Position numbers and translations under genes: made by a program
The notes under the pieces: generated by a model
Seen by the model: the letters and a program-made list of their open reading frames with translations, nothing else
Told to the model about the DNA's origin: nothing
Databases searched by the model: none
NCBI GenBank assembly: GCA_024231855.1
Contig: JAAEQD010000159.1
Location: 1 to 64,000 of the forward strand
DNA length: 64,000 bases
From: Candidatus Zixiibacteriota bacterium
GTDB taxonomy: Bacteria > Zixibacteria > MSB-5A5 > UBA10806 > 4484-95
Reading direction: 5' to 3'
Part shown: positions 50,251 through 59,704 of the stretch, one piece after another
Numbering within the stretch: the first letter of the stretch is position 1
Layout: each line of letters starts with the position of its first letter

Positions 50251-53200
50251 ATGCGTAAGGTTTTAGTACTCGCACTGCTTATCCTGATTACGGGAGCCTT
50301 ACAGGCAAGCGAGGAAAATCAATTCATCTACAAGTCGGATTATATCCACTTGAAAAACTCCACGGTTACCCACTCTAACGATGTTTCGACAGCTTTGAAT
50401 TTTCAACTGGGTGGAATCGAATTAACCGAACCGGATATAGCCCGTAGCGGCTATGTCAAACCCGAACCAATGGCGGAAAATCCCGAGATGTTCGGCCGCA
50501 CACATGAAGAGGGTATGCCGGATCTGCCGTTATATTCAGACGCTATCATAATTCCTGATCAGGCCGGCGTCAGGGTAAATATCATTTCGGTTGAATACGA
50601 AACAATTCAAAATGTAGATATTGTACCTACTCAGCCCTTTAAAATCGAAGGTAACGAAGATCCGCTTCCGTTTGCCAAAAACAACGAAGCTTATTCGCGG
50701 GATGAATTCTATCCCGGCGATATCGTATCTGTCGGCGAGCCGATGATTATGAGGGATTTTCGTTTCATTCAGACTGTCGTTTATCCCACGCAGTACAATC
50801 CCGTTACGAAAGAGCTTCGGGTTTATACTCATGTTGATTATGAACTAATCTACGAGGGTATCGACACCAGAAATGTTAAAGTAAGAAACAATAACCAGAT
50901 TTCCGAAGCTTTCGTGCCCATGTACAGAAGCGTTTTCAATAATGCCGAAGACGTTTTGACTGATTTTGACGTAATCAAGGGTGGTTTTCTGATTATAACT
51001 GAAGACAGTTACGGTTTTCCGACTCTTTTAGAGACTCTTGCTACCTGGAAACATCAAAAAGGTTATTATACGCATATTGCTCCCTCGACTGAGATAACAC
51101 CCTCGGGAGCGCCATCATATGCTCAGGTAAAAAGCTATATTCAGGATGCCTACGATACCTGGGAAACTCCGCCGGATTATGTGCTTATCGTCGGGGATGA
51201 GAACATGGATATCCCCAATTATCCATACTCCGGTTACACCTCAGATCATCAATATACTACCGTTGATGGTTCTGATTATATTTCCGATGTATTAATCGCC
51301 CGAATGGCGGCCGATGACGCAAATGAACTTCTGACGGCGATGGAAAAAGTTTTAAGATATGAACAGGATCCGGATATGACGGATCCCGATTATTATACTC
51401 GCGGTTTAGGCGTAGCCGGTAACTGCTGTGGTACGCCAACTCCAACAACACCTCGTATAACCAATCTCTGGGTTCGCCACCAGGCGTTGTTAAACGGTTA
51501 TAGCCATGTCGATACGGTATTTAGCTGGGGTGATGTACCTCCAAATGATTATCTTATTGATGATGCTATCCAGGACGGGGTATCATATGTTTCTTATCGC
51601 GGCTGGGCCGGATCAAGCGGCTGGTACTATCCTTCCTGGGGAACAGGCGATATTAGCGCGCTCAACAATGGTTTCAAGATGGGGATTATGGCCTCGGTTG
51701 TTTGCGGTACAGGTAATTTTGGCGCCGATGATTGCCTTGGCGAAGCCTGGACTCTTTATGGTTCTACCACCGTTCCCGATGGCGGTCCCAGTTTTTATGG
51801 CTGCACCGATGGGAGCACTCATACGGCTTGGAACAATCCCAACATGATCGGCTTTTTCTGGGCGTTATTTGAACAGGATATGTACCATTTCTCACAATTA
51901 GTATTCATGGGCAAGCAAAGGGTTTTTGAGTGTTTTCCCAGGTACACAAGTTCCGGCAACTATGTAAATAAGTATTTCAATACTTATAATGCCCTCGGCG
52001 ATCCATCGCTTGAAGTCAGAACAGATACGCCGCAAACTATGGCGGCCAGTTATCCGTCCAGTATTCCCGTCGGCACCAACAATCTGACTGTCAGCGTTAC
52101 CAGCGGAGGTTTCCCTCTTGAAGGAGCCTATGTGAACCTGGTTAAAGGTCATGACGCGAGCGAAGAAATATTCGTGGGCGATTGGACTGACGCGGGCGGA
52201 AGCGTCACTTTGAATTTCACCAATACCGTGGCAGACACTATTTATGTAACTGTCACAGCCCGGGATTATATTCCGCATAGAGGACATTGCTTATCCACTT
52301 CGGCGACCGTAACCGTCGGTATCGAAAGCCATCAGCTTGATGACGACGATTTTGCCGGCTCCAACGGTAATTCCGATGGCCGGGCGAATCCCAATGAAAT
52401 TTTGGGCTTGGATATTAATCTGAGGAATTTCGGTGACATGGCGCCTGCTACCGGGATTACTGTAACCTTATCATCTTCCGATTCGAGAATCAATTTCGCG
52501 AATCCGTTGATTGCCTATCCTGATCTACAACCGGGCGGTTCAGCCTTACCCGATGAGCAGTTTATAGTCGAGTTGACGGATAATATACCCCACGGCGAGC
52601 ATATTTTAATCGACGCTTTAATCGAGTCGAATGAGGGCAGTTGGAATGCCATGATCGACCTTGAGGTTAAATCAATTAAACCGATATCTTTCGTGTCCAG
52701 TTATCCTGGACAAGCCGACGATCGCCTCGATCCGGGCGATCTGGTAACGGATTTCGTTGTAAGCTTCTCGAATGCCGGACAACTCAACGGTCAGCAAATC
52801 ACCGGTGTTTTAAGCTGTGAGGATGACTATATAACTATTCTCAATGGCACTTCATTGTTTGGCGATATCGATATAGGGCAAAGCGGCGACAACAGCTTTA
52901 ATCCATTTATGGTATCGGTGAGTGAAGATGCTAATAACGGCCGAAACGTAAACTTCACCGTGAGCTTCACATCTAATATGTTCGATATGAGAAGCGTCTC
53001 ATTTGAGAAGACTTTTTCGATCGTCCTTGGCACGAGAGAAGTGTTCGATCCGGTTGGACCAGATAATTACGGTTATTACATGTACGATGATACTGATCTG
53101 GGTTATGACGCGGCGCCTACATATGGCTGGATTGAGATCAATCCAAACCTCGGTGGATCGGGTACCAGAGTTACCATGCCAGATGATGACGATTCATCGA

Positions 53201-56200
53201 CGCCTATTACCTTACCGTTTGATTTCGTTTATTACGGCGAAGCGCATCGTGAAATAATCGTGTCGACGAATGGTTTTGCCGCTCTGGATACGATCCCGTA
53301 CGATGTTGGCGGTAACTACTGGCATACTTGGGATAACTGGCCGATTCCTGATCCCGGTAATGCCAGAGGCCAAATTTCACCGTTCTGGGATGACATAAAA
53401 TCCACCGGCAGCACCAATGGAATTTACACCAAGAACGATGTCGGCGGTGGCAAGTTTATAATCGAGTGGAGTGGATTTACCCATTCGGTTACCGGATCGC
53501 CGCAAACGTTCCAGATGATTATCTGCAATCCCGCGTACTTTCCGACCCCGACCGGTGATTGCGAAATAATCTTCCAGTACAATGTAATTAACAATGACGA
53601 TGATGACACAAATCCCAATGGCCCGGCGACTTATTCATCGGTGGGTTTCGAGAACTGGGATCAGAATGATGGTCTGCAGTATGAGTACGATAATACTTAT
53701 CATGGTAACGCCGCGGTACTGCAAAGCGGCCGCGCGATAAAGATCACGACCGCGACCGGTACGGCCCCTCCGCCGGATATGGCATACAGCCCCAGCGTGT
53801 TCAACCTTGCCTGCGATCCAGGCGCTGAAGACGAAGATGATTTAACTATCGAGAATAACGGAGAAGGATTATTGTCCTATAGCATTTCGGCTGAAGTGAT
53901 AGACGGCGGAGTGTTGAGATCTGTCCCCGTAAAAGTCTCTTCCAGATCGCAAATCGATTTGACGCCTGAGAGTAATATCAAAACCGAAGACTTCTCCGGC
54001 CCATACAATCCGCCGGTAATTCTGGATTCAGGCGGCCCGGATGCTTTTGGCTACACCTGGAGAGATTCAAATGAACCGGGTGGGCCCGTTTACAGTTGGA
54101 AAGATATTTCCTCGATTGGCACGGAGATAACGGGCATGGGCGATGAGTCCAGCCAGGGTCCATTTCCGATTGGTTTTAGTTTCAATTTCTACGGCACTGA
54201 TTTCACTACATTCAGGGCGACTTCAAACGGTTTTGTTTCGTTTACCAGCACTAATTATCCTTATGATAATGGACCGATTCCAACCGCTGCCGAGCCTAAC
54301 AATATGTTGGCGGTTTATTGGGATGACTTGAATTTCAATTCTGGCGGGAATGCCTACTACTACAATAACGGTTCCGATAGCTGTATAATTTCCTATGAAG
54401 GTGTTCCGCATTATAGTGCTGAAGGTTCATTCACTTTCCAGATAATTCTGCTCGCTTCAGGTAAAATCGTCTACCAATACCAGGAGGCGACCGGAGAGGA
54501 TGTAAACCAGGAAACTATCGGTATCGAAAACGGCGATGGCACGGATGGCTTGATGGTTTGCTATGACCAGGCTTATGTGGTGTCCGGCCTGGCAATCGAA
54601 TTCGCCGCTTTCCCAATATGGCTATCGACAGACCCGGCTTCCAATATCGTTGATCCCTACAGCACCGAGATAGTTACGGTTACGGCCGATGCCGCTGATT
54701 TGGATGAGGGACTTTACGAAGGAATTCTTCATATGAGTTCAAATGATCTGGATTATCCATCCGTGGAAATCCCGGTTCATTTTACTGTCTCCAGTTCCAC
54801 TCTTCAAAGCCCGAGTTTGATTTCGCCGCCTAATGGAGATGAATCTATTGATCTTACACCGACTCTCACTTGGTCGGATGTGTCAGAAGCGACGGTGTAT
54901 CATCTTCAGGTTGATGATAACAGCAATTTCAGTTCACCGGTTTACGAGAATGCTTCCCTTACGGGTCAATCTTATACATTCCCGTCGAATTTAGCTACGG
55001 GCCAATATTATTGGCATGTTAGATGCAGCGATGGAGAACAGTGGTCCGTTTATTCCTCCACCTGGAATTTCACTCTCGCCACGCTTCAGTCTCCAACATT
55101 GGTTTCGCCGCCAAATGATGATATTTCCGATGATCTAACGCCAACCCTCACTTGGGCGGAAGTGACGGAAGCAACGATATATCAACTTCAGGTTGACGAT
55201 AACAGCGACTTCAGCTCGCCTGTTTACGATAATGCTTCCCTTGCGGGTGAATCTTATACATTCCCATCCGCGTTAGGCACTGGTCAATACTATTGGCATG
55301 TGAGATGCAGCGATGGAGAGCAATGGTCAAACTATTCATCTTCCTGGAATTTCATCCTTTCAATACTTGAAGAACCTGTTACGGAATATCCCGGCGATGG
55401 TGAATCCATATTTGATTCCGAACCTACATTTGTCTGGCATCAAGCAACTGGCGCGATACGTTACCATATTCAAATTGATGACGCGTCATCCTTCACGTCA
55501 CCGATCTACAATAACTCGAACGTCACCGACACTACCTACCTGGTTTCATCGCCTTTATCCTCAGGGACTTTCTATTGGCATATTCGAGCGTTTGATGGCA
55601 TAGTCTGGTCCGATTATACAGCCACCTGGGATTTCTCTGCCTCCGTTCCCGAGGTGCCGCAACTGACATCGCCGCCTAACGGTAATGAGAGCTCTACTGA
55701 TCCGCCGACATTCGCCTGGCAGACCGCCGACGGGGCGACCTCTTATACTATCCAGGTTGACAATAATAGCGATTTCAGTTCGCCGATAATCGATATTGGC
55801 GGATTATCGACAAATTCATTTACCCCGGCCGCGCCTCTGGGCGAAGATACATATTACTGGCATATTTCGGCGGAAGGTGATTTTGGCAACTCCAGTTTCT
55901 CCGCCAGTTTTTCCTTTACGATCAACTATGGTTCTACCTCTCTAGAATATTTGCCCGGCGATGTAAATATGGCTAATGGCGCCTGGCCGCCAATGGTTAT
56001 AGGTGGTGATGTAACGTTCCTGGTAAACTATTTCCGAGGTATGCCGTCGAGCGAACCATGTCCTCTCAGCGGGTTCTGGTGCTCGTCAGATGCTAACGGT
56101 GACTGTTTGGTAATCGGTAGTGATGTTACCAAGCTCGTAAACTATTTCCGTGGTACAACTGGCTTAAGTTGGTGCGGAGATTATGAACCTCAGTGGCATG

Positions 56201-56298
56201 AACCCGGTGAATTACCGCCCGATGCTCCCGCAGGTTGGCCAAATTGCGAAACCGTAACGACTGGAAAAGATATTACCGGTGGAATGCTTGACAAATAA
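50251..56298 (+). CDS. Secreted C25 (gingipain)-like protein with FN3-like repeats and C-terminal dockerin-like module
   Basis: FLIITEDSYGFPTLLETLATWKHQKGYYTHIAPS...YVLIVGDENMDIPNYP...ISDVLIARMAADDANELLTAMEKVLRYEQDP...ASVVCGTGNFGADDCLGEAW...NALGDPSLEVRT. ATG at 50251 has an aggag RBS. Confidence 0.8.
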   Translation: MRKVLVLALLILITGALQASEENQFIYKSDYIHLKNSTVTHSNDVSTALNFQLGGIELTEPDIARSGYVKPEPMAENPEMFGRTHEEGMPDLPLYSDAIIIPDQAGVRVNIISVEYETIQNVDIVPTQPFKIEGNEDPLPFAKNNEAYSRDEFYPGDIVSVGEPMIMRDFRFIQTVVYPTQYNPVTKELRVYTHVDYELIYEGIDTRNVKVRNNNQISEAFVPMYRSVFNNAEDVLTDFDVIKGGFLIITEDSYGFPTLLETLATWKHQKGYYTHIAPSTEITPSGAPSYAQVKSYIQDAYDTWETPPDYVLIVGDENMDIPNYPYSGYTSDHQYTTVDGSDYISDVLIARMAADDANELLTAMEKVLRYEQDPDMTDPDYYTRGLGVAGNCCGTPTPTTPRITNLWVRHQALLNGYSHVDTVFSWGDVPPNDYLIDDAIQDGVSYVSYRGWAGSSGWYYPSWGTGDISALNNGFKMGIMASVVCGTGNFGADDCLGEAWTLYGSTTVPDGGPSFYGCTDGSTHTAWNNPNMIGFFWALFEQDMYHFSQLVFMGKQRVFECFPRYTSSGNYVNKYFNTYNALGDPSLEVRTDTPQTMAASYPSSIPVGTNNLTVSVTSGGFPLEGAYVNLVKGHDASEEIFVGDWTDAGGSVTLNFTNTVADTIYVTVTARDYIPHRGHCLSTSATVTVGIESHQLDDDDFAGSNGNSDGRANPNEILGLDINLRNFGDMAPATGITVTLSSSDSRINFANPLIAYPDLQPGGSALPDEQFIVELTDNIPHGEHILIDALIESNEGSWNAMIDLEVKSIKPISFVSSYPGQADDRLDPGDLVTDFVVSFSNAGQLNGQQITGVLSCEDDYITILNGTSLFGDIDIGQSGDNSFNPFMVSVSEDANNGRNVNFTVSFTSNMFDMRSVSFEKTFSIVLGTREVFDPVGPDNYGYYMYDDTDLGYDAAPTYGWIEINPNLGGSGTRVTMPDDDDSSTPITLPFDFVYYGEAHREIIVSTNGFAALDTIPYDVGGNYWHTWDNWPIPDPGNARGQISPFWDDIKSTGSTNGIYTKNDVGGGKFIIEWSGFTHSVTGSPQTFQMIICNPAYFPTPTGDCEIIFQYNVINNDDDDTNPNGPATYSSVGFENWDQNDGLQYEYDNTYHGNAAVLQSGRAIKITTATGTAPPPDMAYSPSVFNLACDPGAEDEDDLTIENNGEGLLSYSISAEVIDGGVLRSVPVKVSSRSQIDLTPESNIKTEDFSGPYNPPVILDSGGPDAFGYTWRDSNEPGGPVYSWKDISSIGTEITGMGDESSQGPFPIGFSFNFYGTDFTTFRATSNGFVSFTSTNYPYDNGPIPTAAEPNNMLAVYWDDLNFNSGGNAYYYNNGSDSCIISYEGVPHYSAEGSFTFQIILLASGKIVYQYQEATGEDVNQETIGIENGDGTDGLMVCYDQAYVVSGLAIEFAAFPIWLSTDPASNIVDPYSTEIVTVTADAADLDEGLYEGILHMSSNDLDYPSVEIPVHFTVSSSTLQSPSLISPPNGDESIDLTPTLTWSDVSEATVYHLQVDDNSNFSSPVYENASLTGQSYTFPSNLATGQYYWHVRCSDGEQWSVYSSTWNFTLATLQSPTLVSPPNDDISDDLTPTLTWAEVTEATIYQLQVDDNSDFSSPVYDNASLAGESYTFPSALGTGQYYWHVRCSDGEQWSNYSSSWNFILSILEEPVTEYPGDGESIFDSEPTFVWHQATGAIRYHIQIDDASSFTSPIYNNSNVTDTTYLVSSPLSSGTFYWHIRAFDGIVWSDYTATWDFSASVPEVPQLTSPPNGNESSTDPPTFAWQTADGATSYTIQVDNNSDFSSPIIDIGGLSTNSFTPAAPLGEDTYYWHISAEGDFGNSSFSASFSFTINYGSTSLEYLPGDVNMANGAWPPMVIGGDVTFLVNYFRGMPSSEPCPLSGFWCSSDANGDCLVIGSDVTKLVNYFRGTTGLSWCGDYEPQWHEPGELPPDAPAGWPNCETVTTGKDITGGMLDK
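54800..55925 (+). repeat. Four tandem FN3-like domain-coding repeats
   Basis: LQSPSLISPPNGDESIDLTPTLTWSDVSEATVYHLQVDDNSNFSSPVYENASL...GQYYWHVRCSDGEQWSxYSSxWNF recurs; first two copies near-identical. Confidence 0.85.
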
Positions 56299-56323
56299 GT
56301 CAAACCATTCACCAAACTAAAAT

Positions 56324-56355
56324 AGAAGGCGGTCAAATGACCGCCTTCTTTATTA
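56324..56355 (+). terminator. Rho-independent terminator, 12-bp perfect stem
   Basis: agaaggcggtca-aa-tgaccgccttct-ttatt. Confidence 0.85.
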
Positions 56356-56463
56356 AGGGATAGTTCGGAATACTATTACCGCGGGCTTTAGCAGCTTGTA
56401 TATTCAATGTAAATGCAAAGAATAAAACAATTGAATAAAAATATTTCTATAAATTAGATATGG

Positions 56464-56500
56464 TAAAGGCGGTCTTGTGAGACAGACTCACTAGACCGCC
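56464..56500 (-). terminator. Terminator-like hairpin for the convergent minus-strand gene
   Basis: ggcggtct-t-gtgag...ctcac-t-agaccgcc. Confidence 0.65.
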
Positions 56501-56565
56501 ATAACTCTTTTTATTATGCGGTTGCATAATATATTGAGCCCTTATTATGCCCAATATTACTACTA

Positions 56566-59346
56566 TCATTCACAATTCGGCCATCCCGGCGGAGCTTCTT
56601 CGGGTAGATCATCAGGTACCAGCCAGGCGGGTAGGTAATCGGCGCAATGGCTTAGCGTCGTCATACCTCTGAAATAAGTGACCAGTTTGGTAACATCGCT
56701 GCCAATGACAACGCAATCGCCGTTGGCATCGGCTGAGCACCAAAAGCCATCGAGCGGACACACAGGGGAAGAGGAAAGACCGCGGAACCATGAGACAAGA
56801 TATGTCACATCACCGCCAATAACCATCGGCGGCCAGGCGCCATTATACATATTTACGTCGCCCGGAAGATATTCTAAAGCATCTGATCCAACAGTCACTA
56901 TAAAACTGCAGGTATCGCTGTTGCCTGAGCTATCCTGACCAACGCAGTTCACCGATGTTTGACCAATCGGGAAAAACGATCCTGATGGGGGATCGCATTC
57001 GACAATTGAATTGGGGCAATTATCAGAAACCGAGGCTTCAAATTCACATATCGCGCCGCCTTGGCCCGGTTCGCTCAATAAAGTTGTGTCATCGGGGCAA
57101 ATAACATCGGGATTCTCGTTGTCATTCACGGTGATATCGAAATGACAGCTATAAGTGTTTTCCGATCCATCGATAGCTTCTATATCGACTTGAGTGATTC
57201 CTATCGCGAACATCGAACCGGGCGGCGGGTCCGCCGTAACAATCAAATCGGGGCAGTTATCGTCTCCTATATAGCTATAAGTGACGATCGCGCCGCATTC
57301 TCCCGGATCGTTATCTACGATAATATTATTAGGGCATGGCACAAACGGCGACGTTGTATCCGATACCGTAACGATTGCCTGACATGTATCGGCCAACTCG
57401 CCATCATCGGTAACTATCAGTGAAACCGAAGTTTGACCTAATGGGTAAGGCCCATCGGGTTCCTGCTCTATTGTGATTGGATCATCATCGGGATCATACG
57501 AGCCATTATCGATATCGGCAAATGCCTGACACTCGTAATCCGCGTATATGGTTATATTCTGGCATAGCGCGATCGGCGGACCGTTAATCGGCCCATCAAA
57601 CATCTCATGAGAGCAGATAATCGAGAAGTATTGGGTTTCGGCCAGAGTTCCTTCATGTGAAACCACTATCCGGTAATTTCCCACTGAGGCCGGATCGACG
57701 TAAATCTGCTCGGCATTATCCCGAAAGTTATCGCCGGTCGCAGCCGGGTTGGCGGGATTGGCCGGATCGAGGATATAGGGTTGATGGACTATTAAGTCAT
57801 TCAAATCTTCCAACCTTAAATCCAGGTCGTTCACCAGCATGAGATCGGGCGGGTTAAGCGATGGTGTCGGCGGGATCCCCGGCGGATCTGTCCAGGCCAG
57901 AGTCAGTATTATAGGCTCGGTACCATCGCTGAAAATATAATAATCATCATTTGAGCCGTTTACCAGAGAATCTTCGATAATCCGGCCGGGCCGCAATGAA
58001 TCATCCTGAATCAATTGCGTCGCTTTTAGAGTATTGGCAAGCCCCCAGCCGAATTCGTAATCGGGGCCTGTTGCCGAGCCGGCTTCATCGGCGGTTTGAA
58101 TAAGAATCCCTTTCATTGTAGACGATAGTGGTGTCGAATTATTATGGGTGGCCTCATAGTGCCGCACGAGCAAATTTAATGATCCCGCCAAATTGGGGGT
58201 GCTCATCGAGGTACCGCTTAAACTCTGGTAAGCGTCATTACTATCATCCATACAGGAGTACAGGCCTATCCCATTGGCGACCAGATCGGGTTTTATTCTG
58301 CCGTCATCGGTAGGTCCCCAGCCGCTGAACGAACTTATAACGACATCACCCGGTCCGGTATAACCGCCGGGGATATCTTCGACCGCTCCAACAGTGATAA
58401 TATTCTTGGCGGTGCCATTCCACGACACGCAATCATAACCATCAAGCCCGCCATCGGGGTCGCGCTCATCATAGCTCCAGACCCATCCCGAATCATATAC
58501 ATAATGACCTTCGCCGGATTCAGGTCCATAATCGTTACGGTCATTTCCCGCGGATTTACAAATCGTGTAATAGGGCGCGTTTGCCGCGATATCATCCCAG
58601 GCTTGAGCGGCGTAATTATAGTACCCGAAACCGTAGTCTTCTGTCGTGCTTATGGCAATGTCGCCATACCAATACCAATCACCATTCCAACGCCAGCCAG
58701 TAATATAACCATAGGAGTGGCTGGAAACGTTCATGCCCGAGGCCGCTGCCGAAGCCATTTCGGAATCGTCGCTATTCCAGTCATAGGCTGCCAGGTTCCC
58801 CTGATAAGACATACCTTTCGCCGAGTCTATAAGGCCGCTTGATATCAAGGTTCCCGCTACATGCGTGGAATGATAATGAGTTCCTCCCGGGCTGTCCATC
58901 TGGATCGCTCTCCCGGCAAACTCTTGATGGGTTGCCAAGACGGCTCCGGCATCCCATACACAGAGCTCTCCCAGATCGGTATCCGAGCCATCCAGAGAAA
59001 ATCCGCCGCTGCCCCCGGGCCATACATCATCGGTGCTGATCGTCGAAGCCGCGTTTATATTCTCAATGGCGTAGTAGAAGGGTTTGCCATTATAACCGAT
59101 AAACATAAGCTGGATATCGCTGTTTCGGTTTAATCGTAGTTGAGGCGAATCAGTGCTACTCAAGAGATCATAATAAAGTTGGGGACGTTGAGCCTGCAAT
59201 CGATCTTCAAATAGACTGCTCATTTGCCCTAATGCCGTATTATCAGTTTGGGGCTGGGCATTAGCCAAACATGCGTAACTTAAAATCGCTAAGGAAATTG
59301 TCAGAAGAAGAATCATTCTTTTTGTTGATTGCTTACGCTGAATCAT
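56566..59346 (-). CDS. Secreted S8-type peptidase with HYR domains and C-terminal dockerin-like module (paralog of 37546-42225)
   Basis: LCVWDAGAVLATHQEF, THYHSTHVAGTLI, LSGTSMSTPNLAGSLNLLVRHYE; two HYR units; dockerin-like C-terminus. Confidence 0.92.
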   Translation of the reverse strand: MIQRKQSTKRMILLLTISLAILSYACLANAQPQTDNTALGQMSSLFEDRLQAQRPQLYYDLLSSTDSPQLRLNRNSDIQLMFIGYNGKPFYYAIENINAASTISTDDVWPGGSGGFSLDGSDTDLGELCVWDAGAVLATHQEFAGRAIQMDSPGGTHYHSTHVAGTLISSGLIDSAKGMSYQGNLAAYDWNSDDSEMASAAASGMNVSSHSYGYITGWRWNGDWYWYGDIAISTTEDYGFGYYNYAAQAWDDIAANAPYYTICKSAGNDRNDYGPESGEGHYVYDSGWVWSYDERDPDGGLDGYDCVSWNGTAKNIITVGAVEDIPGGYTGPGDVVISSFSGWGPTDDGRIKPDLVANGIGLYSCMDDSNDAYQSLSGTSMSTPNLAGSLNLLVRHYEATHNNSTPLSSTMKGILIQTADEAGSATGPDYEFGWGLANTLKATQLIQDDSLRPGRIIEDSLVNGSNDDYYIFSDGTEPIILTLAWTDPPGIPPTPSLNPPDLMLVNDLDLRLEDLNDLIVHQPYILDPANPANPAATGDNFRDNAEQIYVDPASVGNYRIVVSHEGTLAETQYFSIICSHEMFDGPINGPPIALCQNITIYADYECQAFADIDNGSYDPDDDPITIEQEPDGPYPLGQTSVSLIVTDDGELADTCQAIVTVSDTTSPFVPCPNNIIVDNDPGECGAIVTYSYIGDDNCPDLIVTADPPPGSMFAIGITQVDIEAIDGSENTYSCHFDITVNDNENPDVICPDDTTLLSEPGQGGAICEFEASVSDNCPNSIVECDPPSGSFFPIGQTSVNCVGQDSSGNSDTCSFIVTVGSDALEYLPGDVNMYNGAWPPMVIGGDVTYLVSWFRGLSSSPVCPLDGFWCSADANGDCVVIGSDVTKLVTYFRGMTTLSHCADYLPAWLVPDDLPEEAPPGWPNCE

Positions 59347-59704
59347 CTAAACCTCGTGTTCTTTCATTAGAGATAAGTCTTAATTACTTCTCTTTGTTGT
59401 ATTATCTTTTCTCATCCAAACAACTTAATCAGTAGAACTTTTTCCAAGCACTTTCATAATATAATGTTGTATCGATTACCGTCAAGGATTAATGTTTAGC
59501 TGATAGCTTGTTAAGGCCATGTTCCTTCTCATTCGAACAAGCAAAAATCCATTCAATCAATTCGATTGATGTAGTTAATCCTTGCGAATTATAGAAAATT
59601 CAGTATATTTATCCTTGATATCTTTTGCATTGCTACGGAGAGAACCGTAATAAAACATATTAAGCTCAATTTACAACTTAATACGTATCGAACCGGAGGT
59701 AATC

